64,000 nt of DNA from Mycolicibacterium baixiangningiae (GCF_016313185.1 NZ_CP066218.1:2356001-2420000); one strand, 5' to 3'; counted from the first letter of the stretch, positions 17,714 through 27,117 are shown. Notes: a model not told the origin generated them from the sequence alone. Translations and numbers: made by a program.

Positions 17714-18802
17714 TCATCGGATCTTCGGCCGCTTGTGCAGCACCAGATGCGCCAGCGGGATCTGCGTCTGCTCGGGGGTGGCGGCCATCCGGGCGGCGAT
17801 ACCCGCCTCGAGTCGTTCGACGAACTGCCCCGCGCGGGGATCGTCGCGGCCACCGTCGAGTGCACCGAGCAACGTCGCGAACACCGACGCACGCGCGAAC
17901 TGGCCCCAGTTGCGGCCAAAAGCCTTGGCGTCCTTGTCTGCCCGATACTGGCCGAAGAACCGGTCCTCGCCGTCGAACACCTCGAGATGCTCGATCTCCA
18001 GGCGCTCGAAGCGGCCCGAAGGGGCGAACGGCGCCATGAAGTCCGCCGCGCGCCTGCCGACCGTCGGGATCGTCATACGCCGCAGTTCGTCCTCGCGGAC
18101 CAGCCCCGCCCCGGCGAGTTCGGCCAGCGCATCGGTCATCGCCGCCAGCAGGGGACGGTAGCCGTACTCGCCGTCGTCGCCGATGGCCATTGTCATGACC
18201 ACCAGGCGGCCGCCCGGGCAGAGTTCCCGCCCCCGGAACGCGATGAACTCGTGCCAGTCGTGGGCCGCTTGACGGGCGTAGGCGGCGCGCACGGGCTCCT
18301 CGGCGGTGTGGGCCACCTGGAGGTGGTCGGGCACCAGGGTCGGCACCCGGCTCAGCCACTGGATCGCATACGAACTCCAGCCCAGAGTGACGCTGTTGGA
18401 CGGCAGGATCTGCGAGTAGAACGACCGGCCGACCGCGGAGGCGAACGCGGCGGCGTCCTTGCGCAGGTACGAATCCGGATCGTCGGTCAGCGTGCGGAAC
18501 ATCGCGGTGAAGTCGTTGTCGGGAACGTCGGTGTGGGCCACCAGAACCGAATGCTCACGCGTGGTCCTGGTACGCAGAACGGCGATCGCCGCGCAGATCG
18601 GCAGCAGGGAGTTGTGCGCTGTCGCGGCGCCGTAGTCGGCGATCGCGATCGGCTGCGGCGCCTGCGGCAGGGGGACCACTTTGGCGGCCTGCTCGAACAG
18701 GGCGATCGCCGGGCGCAGCCCCGCGGCCTGCAGGCGCGATCCGGCGGTGTAGTAGCCGCTGTCCATCGGCTGCGGGCGGACCACCACACTGGACTCAGGC
18801 AC
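17714..18802 (-). CDS. SABATH-type SAM-dependent carboxyl methyltransferase
   Basis: This 362-residue protein resembles the plant salicylate/benzoate/jasmonate carboxyl methyltransferase family. It has an N-terminal MDSGYYTAGSRLQ (plant counterpart YN..S..Q), SAM motif IADYGAATAHNSLLP near residue 53, VPDNDFTAMFR near 95, an SFYSQILPSNSVTLGWSSYAIQWLS-type segment near 128 and the late ..FIAFRGRELCPGGRLVVMTM motif. Such enzymes methylate a free carboxylate to an ester. SABATH enzymes occur in some mycobacteria, but the substrate here is unknown. It is a single gene, followed by none on the same strand and preceded by a palindromic element. No signal peptide is present. Confidence 0.85.
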   Translation of the reverse strand: MPESSVVVRPQPMDSGYYTAGSRLQAAGLRPAIALFEQAAKVVPLPQAPQPIAIADYGAATAHNSLLPICAAIAVLRTRTTREHSVLVAHTDVPDNDFTAMFRTLTDDPDSYLRKDAAAFASAVGRSFYSQILPSNSVTLGWSSYAIQWLSRVPTLVPDHLQVAHTAEEPVRAAYARQAAHDWHEFIAFRGRELCPGGRLVVMTMAIGDDGEYGYRPLLAAMTDALAELAGAGLVREDELRRMTIPTVGRRAADFMAPFAPSGRFERLEIEHLEVFDGEDRFFGQYRADKDAKAFGRNWGQFARASVFATLLGALDGGRDDPRAGQFVERLEAGIAARMAATPEQTQIPLAHLVLHKRPKIR

Positions 18803-18838
18803 GAGCGGACTTCCTTCGAAAGCGGACAGAGATATGCA

Positions 18839-18896
18839 CCGAGTGTGCGCTCACTGCGAGATTTCCGCTCGCGGGTCGCAGTGGGCGCACATTCGG
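18839..18896. repeat. Long imperfect palindrome (21-bp arms), REP- or terminator-like
   Basis: Arms at 18839-18859 and 18876-18896 pair at 19 of 21 positions around a 16-nt loop that contains a smaller GCGAG/CTCGC hairpin. It lies between the methyltransferase start and the nagA remnant stop, so it could end transcription of the remnant. It has no T-run. Its size and symmetry also fit a dispersed REP/REPIN-type element. Confidence 0.7.
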
Positions 18897-18906
18897 CGAA
18901 GCAGCA

Positions 18907-19580
18907 TCAGTGCCCGCAGCCGGGTTCGATGACCCACGATCCTCGCCGCAGCACCCCCGCGACGGCCAGGTCGGAATCCAACACCACCAGGTCGGCGGCG
19001 GCGCCGGGCACGAGCGCCGGGGACGGCAGCCCCAAGGCGCGGGCGGGGTTGATCGACGCCTGGCGCACCGCCAGCGCAAGTGCCTCGTCCCGAGGTAGTC
19101 CACTGTGGGCGACGGCGAACCTGAATGCGCGGTCCATCGTCGCGGTGCTGCCGGCGATCGTGTCGGTTCCCGCCACGCGCGCCACCCCCTCGACGACCTC
19201 CACCGCCAACGGACCAAGGTGATAGACGCCGTCGGCCATGCCGGTAGCGGACATCGCGTCGGTCACCAAGGACACCCGGTCGGCGCCGACGGCCCGGGTG
19301 ACGTGGCGGTAGATCGCCGGGTCGACATGGACGCCGTCGGTGATCAGTTCGACGGTCACCCGGTCGATTTCCAGGAGCGCGACGATGGGCCCCGGCTCAC
19401 GACGGTCGATGGGCCGCATCGCATTGAACAGGTGTGTTCCCACGGTCGCACCGGCATCGATCGCCGCCCGCGTCTGGGCATAGGTTGCCTCGGTGTGCCC
19501 GACCGCAGCCACCACCCCGGCACCGACCATCGAGGCGATCGCCGGCAGCGTCCTCGTGACCTCTGGCCACCACAGTCGTC
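18907..19580 (-). pseudogene. nagA: 5'-truncated N-acetylglucosamine-6-phosphate deacetylase
   Basis: The frame carries the C-terminal about 220 residues of NagA and nothing of the first about 130. Visible are the metal-site glutamate region (PEVTRTLP), VGHTEAT, THLFNAM, ELITDGVH and LVTDAM, then the C-terminal strand domain. Homology begins abruptly at the PE of the family's LAPE motif (near 19566), about 15 bp from the stop codon of the MBL gene. The rest of the 5' part is therefore lost, apparently by recombination with the mscR operon. The first usable start is an ATG at 19530, giving 207 residues without the first barrel strands, which should be inactive. NagA normally removes the acetyl group from GlcNAc-6-P in peptidoglycan-sugar recycling. 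Confidence 0.8.
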
Positions 19581-20210
19581 CTAGTGGCCGCGGGTGACCC
19601 AGTCGTCGTAGTGGATGATTTCGTCGCCGATGGTGGTGGTGTCGCCGTGGCCGGTGTAGACGATGGTGTCGGCGGGCAGGGTGCCCAGGCGGCCGGAGAT
19701 GGAGTCCAGGATGGTGGGGAAGTCGGAGTAGGAGCGTCCCGTCGCGCCGGGTCCGCCGTGGAACAGGGTGTCTCCGGAGAACACCGCACCCAACTCGGGG
19801 GCGTACCAGCACACCGAGCCCGGGGAGTGTCCTGGGGTGTGCAGGGCGCGTAGTTCGATGCCACCGGCGCGCAGGGTGGCGCCGTCCTCGACGGTGCGGA
19901 ACTCCTTGTCGGGGTGGGTCATCTGCCACAACATGTCGTCGCCCGCGTGCAGCAGCACCGGGGCGTCGAGGGCGGCGCCGAGTTCGGGGGCCACGGTGAT
20001 GTGGTCGTTGTGGCCGTGGGTGCAGATCACCGCGGCGACGTGGCGGCCCCCGACGGCCATCACGATCGGGGCGGCGTCGTGGGCGGCGTCGAACACGATG
20101 ACCTCGTCGTCGTCGCCGACGATCCAGATGTTGTTGTCGACCTCCCAGGAGCCGCCGTCGAGGGCGAACACCCCATGGGTGACGACCCGCTCGATATTGC
20201 TGCCGGTCAC
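19581..20210 (-). CDS. MBL-fold metallohydrolase (glyoxalase II-like, Rv2260 type)
   Basis: This 209-residue protein is a metallo-beta-lactamase fold enzyme with metal ligands in CTHGHNDH (HxHxDH, near residue 66), the later His in HTPGHSPGS, Asp in [11 protein letters not shown] and His in YTGHGDTT. In mycobacteria this gene follows mscR, and it is thought to hydrolyse the thioester made in mycothiol-dependent formaldehyde oxidation; that role is inference from context. The GTG start overlaps the mscR stop (GTGA). It is coupled to mscR in an operon; the nagA remnant lies directly behind. Confidence 0.93.
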   Translation of the reverse strand: MTGSNIERVVTHGVFALDGGSWEVDNNIWIVGDDDEVIVFDAAHDAAPIVMAVGGRHVAAVICTHGHNDHITVAPELGAALDAPVLLHAGDDMLWQMTHPDKEFRTVEDGATLRAGGIELRALHTPGHSPGSVCWYAPELGAVFSGDTLFHGGPGATGRSYSDFPTILDSISGRLGTLPADTIVYTGHGDTTTIGDEIIHYDDWVTRGH

Positions 20211-21292
20211 AGGATCACCACCGAGCGCAGGACCTCACCGGCGTGCATCTTGTGGAAAGCGTCCTCGATCCCGTCCAGGCCGATGCGTTCGGAGACGAAG
20301 CGCTCCAACGGCAGCCGGCCCTGCCGGTAGAGGCTGATGAGGGTGGGGAAGTCGCGTTCGGGCAGACAATCGCCATACCACGACGATTTGAGGGAGCCGC
20401 CGCGGGAGAAGAAGTCCACCAACGGCATCTCCAAGCGCATGTCGGGGGTGGGGACACCGACGAGCACGACGGTGCCGGCCAGATCGCGCGCGTAGAACGC
20501 CTGGGTCCAGGTTTCCGGGCGCCCGACGGCGTCGATGACCACATCGGCGCCGAACCCGCCGGTCAGATCCTGGATGGTTTCGACGACGTCGAGGTCGCGG
20601 GCGTTGATGGTGTGGGTGGCGCCGAAGTCGCGCGCCCACTGCAGTTTCCGGTTATCGGTGTCCACGGCGATGATCGTCTTGGCCCCCACCAGCGCCGCGC
20701 CGGCGATCGCGGCGTCACCGACCCCACCACACCCGATCACCGCCACGGTGTCGTCCCGCGTGACCGCACCGGTGTTGATCGCCGCCCCGATCCCGGCCAT
20801 CACCCCACACCCCAACAGCCCCGCCACCGCCGGATCGGCCTCGGCATCGACCTTGGTGCACTGCCCTTCATGGACCAGGGTTTTGTCGGCGAACGCCCCG
20901 ATCCCCAACGCCGGGGTCAGTTCGGTGCCGTCGGTCAACGTCATCTTCTGGGTGGCGTTGTGGGTGTCGAAACACAGATGCGGCCGGCCCCGTTTACACG
21001 CCCGGCACTGCCCACACACCGCCCGCCAGTTCAGGACCACGAAATCCCCCGGCGCCACATTCGTGACACCGGCACCCACCGACTCCACCGTGCCCGCAGC
21101 CTCATGACCCAACAGGAACGGGTACTCGTCATTGATCCCACCCTCGCGGTAGGTCAGATCCGTATGACACACCCCACACGCAATGACATCGACCACCACC
21201 TCACCCGGCCCCGGATCCGGAATCACCACATCCACCACTTCCACCGGCTGACCCTTCGACCGGGAAATCACGCCGCGCACTGTCTGACTCAT
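20207..21292 (-). CDS. mscR: Mycothiol-dependent formaldehyde dehydrogenase / S-nitrosomycothiol reductase
   Basis: This 361-residue zinc-dependent class III-type alcohol dehydrogenase has catalytic zinc ligands in CGVCHTD (Cys near 37) and GHEAAG. Four structural-zinc cysteines lie in [15 protein letters not shown], and the NAD-binding motif is [14 protein letters not shown]. It oxidises S-hydroxymethyl-mycothiol (formaldehyde adduct) and reduces S-nitrosomycothiol. Mycothiol use is specific to actinobacteria. The ATG at 21292 faces a methyltransferase gene across 138 bp, as in M. tuberculosis (Rv2258c/Rv2259). The downstream MBL gene is coupled. Confidence 0.95.
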   Translation of the reverse strand: MSQTVRGVISRSKGQPVEVVDVVIPDPGPGEVVVDVIACGVCHTDLTYREGGINDEYPFLLGHEAAGTVESVGAGVTNVAPGDFVVLNWRAVCGQCRACKRGRPHLCFDTHNATQKMTLTDGTELTPALGIGAFADKTLVHEGQCTKVDAEADPAVAGLLGCGVMAGIGAAINTGAVTRDDTVAVIGCGGVGDAAIAGAALVGAKTIIAVDTDNRKLQWARDFGATHTINARDLDVVETIQDLTGGFGADVVIDAVGRPETWTQAFYARDLAGTVVLVGVPTPDMRLEMPLVDFFSRGGSLKSSWYGDCLPERDFPTLISLYRQGRLPLERFVSERIGLDGIEDAFHKMHAGEVLRSVVIL

Positions 21293-21430
21293 GGGTACAA
21301 CCTAATGCCTCCCGATGCGCCCATCCGGCGCGCACACTCGACACATGGCCGCACCCGCGCGCTCTCTCAGCCACGGCGCGCCACCGCTCGTCCGGACTTC
21401 TGCGACCTCAATTCCACGGAACGGAGCGAG

Positions 21431-22486
21431 ATGACCACCAGCGCAACCGAACAGTTCGCCGAGCGCATCGCCGGCGCCCTCGACAGTGCGAGCCTGACGA
21501 TCCTGCTGTCCATCGGGCACCAGACCGGCCTGCTCGACGCCATGGCCGGACTCCCGTCGGCCACCAGCGCCCAGATCGCCGAGGCGGCAGGGCTCGACGA
21601 ACGCTACGTGCGTGAGTGGCTCGGCGGAACCGCCGCCGCCGGCGTCGTGGACTACGACCCCACGACGCAGACGTTCTCACTGCCGCAGGCCCACGCCGCC
21701 GTGCTCACCCGGGCGGCCGGGCCGGACAACCTCGCGCGGGTCGCGCAATTCATCCCGCTGCTCGCCGAGGTCGAACAGAAGATCCTCGACTGCTTCCGGC
21801 ACGGTGGGGGACTGCCCTACAGCGCCTATCCGCGTTTCCATACCCTCATGGCCGAGCAGAGCGGCGAGGTCTTCGATGCCGCACTCGTCGACCTGATCCT
21901 GCCGATGGTGGACGGTCTACCCGCCCGGTTGACCACCGGTGCCGACGTCGCCGACATCGGTTGCGGCAGCGGGCATGCGATCAACGTGATGGCGCAGGCG
22001 TTTCCGGCCAGCCGGTTCACCGGCATCGACTTCTCCGACGAGGGTCTGGGCACGGGCCGCGCCGAGGCGCAGCGCCTGGGACTGCAGAACGTGCAGTTCG
22101 TCGCCGAGGATGTGGCCACGCTCGACGTGGCCGACGCCTACGACGTGATCACTGTGTTCGACGCGATCCACGACCAGGCGCAGCCCGCCCGGGTTCTGGC
22201 CAACATCCACCGTGCATTGCGTCCCGGCGGGGTGTTCCTGATGGTCGACATCAAGGCCTCCAGCCGCGTCGAGGACAACGTCGGGGTGCCGATGGCGCCG
22301 TACCTCTACACGGTGTCGACGATGCACTGCATGAGCGTCTCGCTCGGGCTCGGCGGCGCCGGGCTCGGAACCTGCTGGGGCCGCGAGCTGGCCACGTCGA
22401 TGCTGGCCGATGCGGGCTTCACCGATGTCGACGTGCGCGAGATCGACACGGATCCGCTGAACTTCTACTACGTCTGCCGCAAGTAA
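21431..22486 (+). CDS. SAM-dependent methyltransferase with N-terminal winged helix (Rv2258c type)
   Basis: This 351-residue protein has residues about 20-95 forming a winged-helix/dimerisation domain ([20 protein letters not shown]). A class I methyltransferase follows, with SAM motif [13 protein letters not shown] near residue 175 and acidic ribose-binding FTGIDFSD. The domain order is that of O-methyltransferases, and the winged helix led this type to be called a regulator earlier. The start is the ATG at 21431 with a purine-rich ribosome site (GGAACGGAGCGAG). It is divergent from mscR. The target is unknown. Confidence 0.92.
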   Translation: MTTSATEQFAERIAGALDSASLTILLSIGHQTGLLDAMAGLPSATSAQIAEAAGLDERYVREWLGGTAAAGVVDYDPTTQTFSLPQAHAAVLTRAAGPDNLARVAQFIPLLAEVEQKILDCFRHGGGLPYSAYPRFHTLMAEQSGEVFDAALVDLILPMVDGLPARLTTGADVADIGCGSGHAINVMAQAFPASRFTGIDFSDEGLGTGRAEAQRLGLQNVQFVAEDVATLDVADAYDVITVFDAIHDQAQPARVLANIHRALRPGGVFLMVDIKASSRVEDNVGVPMAPYLYTVSTMHCMSVSLGLGGAGLGTCWGRELATSMLADAGFTDVDVREIDTDPLNFYYVCRK

Positions 22487-22496
22487 CATCTGCCCG

Positions 22497-23321
22497 ATGG
22501 GCGTGCTGGACGTGATCGCGGACTGGCCGGTCGGCACCGCAGCGGCGGCGGTCGTCGGGCCGGACGGGGTGCTGGCCGACCACGGGGACCTCCGGCACCG
22601 GTTCCGGCTCGCGTCGGTGACCAAGCCGCTGGTCGCCCGGGCCGCGCAGATCGCTGTCGAAGAGGGTGTCGTCGACCTCGACACCGAGGCCGGGCCGCCC
22701 GGCTCCACCGTGCGGCATCTGCTCGCGCACACGTCCGGGCTGTCCATGCACTCCGACGAGACGATGTGTGAACCGGGCAAGCGCCGTGTCTACTCGAACT
22801 ATGGATTCGGGGTGCTCGCCGACACCATCGAGCGGGCCGCCGGCATCGAGTTCGGCCGGTACCTCGCCGAGGCGGTGTTCGAACCGCTCGGCATGTCCGA
22901 CAGCACGCTCGAGGGAGGCGCGGAGGCCGCCGGCTACGGCGCGTACACCACCGTGGCCGACGTCGCGGCGTTCGCCGGAGACCTGCTGCGACCCGTGCTG
23001 GTCTCGCAGCAGATGCACGACGAGGCGACGAGCGTGCAGTTCCCGGGTGTCGACGGCGTGCTGCCCGGCTTCGGCGTCCAGCGCCCGAACGACTGGGGGC
23101 TGGGCTTCGAGATCCGCGACGACAAGTCGCCACACTGGACCGGTTCGACCAATTCGAAGCGCACGTTCGGCCATTTCGGCCAGTCAGGGACGTTTCTGTG
23201 GGTGGATCCGCAGAGCGATCTGGCGCTCCTGACCTTTGCTGATCGTGACTTCGGTGATTGGGCGTACGAGCGGTGGCCGACGATCTCTGATGGAGTCCTG
23301 AGAGAATTCGGGCCACACTAG
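22497..23321 (+). CDS. Serine hydrolase, beta-lactamase/class C-like
   Basis: This 274-residue protein has catalytic motif SVTK (S40-x-x-K43) and a class-C Tyr-Ser-Asn (VYSNYGFG, near residue 100). A late HFGQSGTFLWVD supplies the third conserved box (HxG). There is no signal peptide, so it is cytoplasmic, unlike secreted beta-lactamases, and more likely an esterase or peptidase of that fold. It starts 10 bp behind the methyltransferase gene on the same strand, in the position of Rv2257c, so the two form an operon. Confidence 0.9.
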   Translation: MGVLDVIADWPVGTAAAAVVGPDGVLADHGDLRHRFRLASVTKPLVARAAQIAVEEGVVDLDTEAGPPGSTVRHLLAHTSGLSMHSDETMCEPGKRRVYSNYGFGVLADTIERAAGIEFGRYLAEAVFEPLGMSDSTLEGGAEAAGYGAYTTVADVAAFAGDLLRPVLVSQQMHDEATSVQFPGVDGVLPGFGVQRPNDWGLGFEIRDDKSPHWTGSTNSKRTFGHFGQSGTFLWVDPQSDLALLTFADRDFGDWAYERWPTISDGVLREFGPH

Positions 23322-23428
23322 CGCAACACCTGCCACACAAGGCACAATAGACACGCACGACACAGCTGTAATTCGGTTTCAAGAGGCCGCTTGGGGAAGA
23401 CGTCCCTCGTGGAGCCGAAGGAGCAGCT

Positions 23429-23941
23429 ATGCGTGCGTCGAACCAGTTCGCCGACGCGTCGACAGGTGTGGTGTACGTGCACGCCTCACCCGCGGCGGTG
23501 TGCCCACATGTCGAGTGGGCGTTGTCGTCGACCCTGTCGGCGCGCGCCAACCTGAAGTGGACCCCACAGCCGGCCATGCCCGGGCAGCTTCGTGCTGTCA
23601 CCAACTGGGTGGGCCCGGTCGGTACCGGAGCGCAGTTGGCCAACGCCCTGCGCTCGTGGTCGGTACTGCGTTTCGAGGTGACCGAGGACCCGAGTCCCGG
23701 CGTGGACGGGCACCGCTGGTCGCACACCCCGCAGCTGGGCCTGTGGAGCGGTTCGATGAGCGCCAACGGGGACATCGTGGTCGGCGAGATGCGGCTGCGC
23801 GCGCTGATGGCCGCCGGCTCCGACGTGCTGGCCGCCGAACTGGACACCGTGCTCGGCACGGCGTGGGACGAGGCGCTGGAACCCTTCCGCGACGGCGGTG
23901 CGGGCGCCGAGGTCAGCTGGCTGAACCGCGGAGTGGGCTGA
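23429..23941 (+). CDS. DUF3145 domain protein (Rv2256c type)
   Basis: This 170-residue protein of a family restricted to actinobacteria begins MRASNQFADASTGVVYVHASP and carries the conserved HVEWALSS and WTPQPAMPGQLRAVTNW segments. It is soluble, with no signal peptide, and its function is unknown. A good ribosome site (AAGGAG) precedes the ATG. About 107 bp of possible promoter separates it from the serine hydrolase gene; it is convergent with the diacylglycerol kinase gene. Confidence 0.9.
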   Translation: MRASNQFADASTGVVYVHASPAAVCPHVEWALSSTLSARANLKWTPQPAMPGQLRAVTNWVGPVGTGAQLANALRSWSVLRFEVTEDPSPGVDGHRWSHTPQLGLWSGSMSANGDIVVGEMRLRALMAAGSDVLAAELDTVLGTAWDEALEPFRDGGAGAEVSWLNRGVG

Positions 23942-23954
23942 GTTTCCTCCCGCG

Positions 23955-24863
23955 CTAAGAGGCCGGCACCAGGATCTCCAGGGCGCCCGGCACCGCGGAC
24001 ACCGTGACCGGCAGCCGGCACGCGAAATCCCCGTCGGCATACGCGTTGATGCCGGGGCAGTCCACTTCGATGACGCGGGCCCGCGCCGTGGTCACGTCGT
24101 CGAGCTCGATGTGGGTGCCTTTGAACACGGTGGGGAACAGCCGGACCAGCCGGGTGCGCGACGCCGAGTGCACCATCGTGACGTCGAGCAGACCGTCGGC
24201 GTGGTCGGCGTCCGGGCAGATCTGCATGCCGCCGCCGTAGCTGCGGGTGTTGCCGAATGCGGCGAGCGTGAGGCGGACGTCCTGCGGTGGTCCGTCGTCG
24301 AAACGCAACCGGAACGGGAGCAGCCGCAGCTTCGACAGTTCGGCCACCATCGCGACGTTGTAGCGCATGCGTCCGTGCGGCCAGCGCATCCGATTGGTTC
24401 GATCGCTCACCAGCGAGTCGAACCCGGCCGCCATCACCGTGCCGAACCATTTGTGCCCACCGGCCGCGTCGTCGATCCGGCCGAGGTCGACGGTCCGGGT
24501 GTGTCCGTCGGCGATCACATCGGCCGCGGCCTCCGGATCACCTGTGGGCAAACGGTATTCGCGTGCATGGTCGTTGCCGGTGCCCGCTGGCACGATGCCC
24601 AGCGGCACATCGCCGTGGGCCAGGGCCTGCAGCGCCAGCGAGATGACCCCGTCACCTCCGACGACGGCGAGTGCATCGGTCCCGCCGGCCAGCGCCTCGT
24701 CCACCAGGCGTCGCGCGTGCGCCGCATCGGTGCCGACGATCGCACACACGTCGACACCGCGCTGCTGGAACCGGGCGACCGCGCGCTCGGCAGCGTGCGG
24801 CGCGTTGCCATGGCCCGACAGCGGATTCGTCAGCACCGTGACGTGCCGGATCGCCCGGATCAT
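23955..24863 (-). CDS. Diacylglycerol/lipid kinase (Rv2252 type)
   Basis: This 302-residue DagK/sphingosine-kinase fold protein has nucleotide loop TNPLSGHGN near residue 12, the GGDG motif (VVGGDGVIS, near 68) and PAGTGNDHAR. The C-terminal beta-domain carries FGNTRSYGGGMQICPDADHADG. It makes phosphatidic acid from diacylglycerol with ATP; the M. tuberculosis homologue has been linked to phosphatidylinositol mannoside supply. The ATG at 24863 overlaps the stop of the FAD oxidase gene (ATGA), so the two are coupled. Confidence 0.93.
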   Translation of the reverse strand: MIRAIRHVTVLTNPLSGHGNAPHAAERAVARFQQRGVDVCAIVGTDAAHARRLVDEALAGGTDALAVVGGDGVISLALQALAHGDVPLGIVPAGTGNDHAREYRLPTGDPEAAADVIADGHTRTVDLGRIDDAAGGHKWFGTVMAAGFDSLVSDRTNRMRWPHGRMRYNVAMVAELSKLRLLPFRLRFDDGPPQDVRLTLAAFGNTRSYGGGMQICPDADHADGLLDVTMVHSASRTRLVRLFPTVFKGTHIELDDVTTARARVIEVDCPGINAYADGDFACRLPVTVSAVPGALEILVPAS

Positions 24864-26476
24864 GGAATCAGCTTGGCCGGGTTGAGGATTCCGGCCGGAT
24901 CAAGGGTCGCCTTGACCGCGCGCAGGATGTCGGCGCCGAGGTCGCCGACCTCGTCGCGCATCCAGGGTCGGTGGTCGGCGCCTACGGCGTGGTGGTGGGT
25001 GATGGTGCCGCCTGCGCGCACAATGGCGTCCGACGCGGCGGCCTTGGCGGTGCGCCACTGCTCGATCGGATTCCCCCGCTGTGCGGCCACGACGGTGAAG
25101 TACAGCGACGCACCGGTCGGATACACGTGCGAGATGTGGCAGAGCACGAGTGCGGAGGTGCCCGATACTTCATCGATTCCCCGGTCGCGTCGCTCCTGCC
25201 CTCCGGCGAGCGCGTTCGTCAGCGCTTCGGTCACAGCGGCTTTCAGCGCCGCGATGTTGGACCACGTGGTGGCGGTCTCGAGCGTTTCGCACAGAGCGCC
25301 CGCGGACAGGAGCGAGTCGCGCAGATACGGCGCCCCGAACCGGCCGTGCTCCCACGCCTTGGCGGGTTCCTCGCCCAGCGATGTGCCGCCGTGCGCCTCG
25401 AGCAGGGCCCGGGTCTCGGCGTGCCGGCTCTCGGCATGTGCCGCCGTGCCCTCGAACACCGTCACCGCCAGGCATCCGCCGGTGATGGTCTGTTCGCCGA
25501 TGGCCTCGGTGGTGGCCAGGTTCACGCCGGTCTCCGCTTCATCGGAGAGCCGAATCACCGTCGGTCCGCTGCCGGTCTGCGTCACCGCACGCAAAGCGGT
25601 TGCGCCGGTGGCGAAGTCGGGGAACGACCACGCCTCGTACCGCGTCGCCTCGGGGACGGGGTGCACACGCAGCCGGACCCGGGTGATGACACCGAACACC
25701 CCTTCGGAGCCGACGAGCAGCTGACGCAGGTCGGGCCCGGCGGCCGAGGCCGGGGCGCGACCCACGTCGAGGACGCCGGCGGGAGTGACGGCCCGCAGTC
25801 CGCGCACCATGTCGTCGAAGCGTCCGTAGCCCGCCGAGTCCTGGCCGGACGACCGCGTCGCGGCGAACCCGCCGATGGTGGCGAAGCAGAAGCTCTGCGG
25901 GAAGTGGCCGAGGGAGAACCCTCGTTCGCCGAGCAGCCGTTCGGCCTCTGGCCCGGTGACCCCCGCACCCAGTTCGGCCTCGCCGGAGACCTCGTCGAGC
26001 CAGTGCAGCGCGTCGAGGCGGCGCAGGTCGAGCGACACCGCCGCGGTGAAGTCGCCGCGGATCGGGTCGAGTCCGCCCACCACGCTGGTCCCACCGCCGA
26101 ACGGCACGACGGCGATGCGGTGCTCGCTGCAGTGTCGGAGGATCGCGGCGATCTGGCCCTCGTCGGCGGGCAGCAGTACCGCGTCGGGGGCGTCCTGCGG
26201 ACCGCGGTCACGCCGACGTAGCAGGTCGAGAGTGGACTTGCCGCCGGCGTGCAGGAGCCGGCCGACGTCGTCGACCAGGCAGAACTCGTCGCCGACGATG
26301 CCGGCCAGCGCGGCGCGGTCGTCGTTGGACAGGGCCGACGGGCTCACGGTCACCTCGTCGAGGGCCAGGGCGGGTGCCGTCGTCGGTGTGACGCCGAGTG
26401 CCTGTTCGAGAAGGGACCGGACGCCGTCGGACAGCGGCTTGGCGGCGGCCGGATCACCCCAGGCGTCCCACTTCAT
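24860..26476 (-). CDS. FAD-binding oxidase (alkyl-DHAP synthase/glycolate oxidase-like, Rv2251 type)
   Basis: This 538-residue vanillyl-alcohol-oxidase-type flavoprotein has a PCMH FAD domain (IAVVPFGGGTSVVGG near 145 and the RSSGQDSAGYGRFDDMV segment near 220) and a C-terminal cap domain with a conserved HHHAVG-type end (THHHAVGADHRPW). The family includes alkyldihydroxyacetonephosphate synthase and D-lactate or glycolate dehydrogenases. Coupling to diacylglycerol kinase and the nearby glpD suggests a lipid or glycerol-phosphate substrate. I start it at the ATG at 26476 (MKWDAWGDP). No ribosome site is visible on this strand, so the start is less certain than the rest. It is divergent from a TetR gene. 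Confidence 0.92.
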   Translation of the reverse strand: MKWDAWGDPAAAKPLSDGVRSLLEQALGVTPTTAPALALDEVTVSPSALSNDDRAALAGIVGDEFCLVDDVGRLLHAGGKSTLDLLRRRDRGPQDAPDAVLLPADEGQIAAILRHCSEHRIAVVPFGGGTSVVGGLDPIRGDFTAAVSLDLRRLDALHWLDEVSGEAELGAGVTGPEAERLLGERGFSLGHFPQSFCFATIGGFAATRSSGQDSAGYGRFDDMVRGLRAVTPAGVLDVGRAPASAAGPDLRQLLVGSEGVFGVITRVRLRVHPVPEATRYEAWSFPDFATGATALRAVTQTGSGPTVIRLSDEAETGVNLATTEAIGEQTITGGCLAVTVFEGTAAHAESRHAETRALLEAHGGTSLGEEPAKAWEHGRFGAPYLRDSLLSAGALCETLETATTWSNIAALKAAVTEALTNALAGGQERRDRGIDEVSGTSALVLCHISHVYPTGASLYFTVVAAQRGNPIEQWRTAKAAASDAIVRAGGTITHHHAVGADHRPWMRDEVGDLGADILRAVKATLDPAGILNPAKLIP

Positions 26477-26522
26477 CGGAGGAAGGAGGTCGGTGGAATG
26501 GTCATGTCGGCCGCGCATGCGT

Positions 26523-26528
26523 TACAGT
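26523..26528 (+). promoter_or_regulatory. Leaderless-type -10 element of the TetR gene
   Basis: TACAGT matches TANNNT and ends 7 nt before the ATG at 26536, with no ribosome site in between. The A/T-rich stretch GTTACAGTATTACAC also holds a direct repeat TTACA(GTA)TTACA that could bind the regulator itself. Confidence 0.55.
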
Positions 26529-26535
26529 ATTACAC

Positions 26536-27117
26536 ATGGTGTCAATCCGTAAGGACAGCCCGCGGTCGGTCGAGGAACGCATCCTCGACGCCGCCGCGGC
26601 GTGCGTACTGGCCTACGGGGTCAACCGGGTGACGCTCGCGGAGATCGCGCGCCGGGCCCGGGTGAGCCGGCCCACCATCTACCGCCGGTGGCGGGACACC
26701 GACGCCATCCTCGCGACGCTGCTCACCGCCCGGATCGCGGGTGTGCTCGACGACGTACCCGGGGACGGGGTCGGGCGCGACCAGCTGGTCGAACGGATCG
26801 TGCGGGTGGGGGACAAGCTGCGCAGCGATGACATCGTGATGGCGGTGCTCCACAGCGCGCCGGAATTGGCGATGGTCTACATCACCGAACGGCTCGGCAC
26901 CAGCCAGCAGATCCTCATCGACGCGCTGGCGGGCGAGCTCAAACTCGCCCAGGGCGAGGGCAGCGTCCGCGCCGGTGAACCGCGCCAGCTCGCCGCCATG
27001 TGCCTGCTGATCACCCAGTCGACGATCCAGTCCGCGCAGATGGTCGCCCCGCTGCTCGACGCCGACGCCCTCTCCGCGGAGCTGGCCCACTCGCTGAACG
27101 GGTACTTGCGGCCATGA
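26536..27117 (+). CDS. TetR-family transcriptional regulator (Rv2250c type)
   Basis: This 193-residue protein has an N-terminal TetR helix-turn-helix (about 14-60, VTLAEIARRARVSRPTIYRRW) and an all-helical ligand domain. It sits between the divergent FAD oxidase gene and glpD, with the stop overlapping the glpD start (ATGA). It therefore likely controls both the oxidase-kinase operon and its own operon with glpD. The effector may be a lipid or glycerol derivative; that is inference from neighbours. Confidence 0.93.
   Translation: MVSIRKDSPRSVEERILDAAAACVLAYGVNRVTLAEIARRARVSRPTIYRRWRDTDAILATLLTARIAGVLDDVPGDGVGRDQLVERIVRVGDKLRSDDIVMAVLHSAPELAMVYITERLGTSQQILIDALAGELKLAQGEGSVRAGEPRQLAAMCLLITQSTIQSAQMVAPLLDADALSAELAHSLNGYLRP

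Noticed and set aside
20243..21430. Extension of the methyltransferase frame upstream of 21431
   Set aside because: It runs antisense through mscR; the real start has a ribosome site at 21431.
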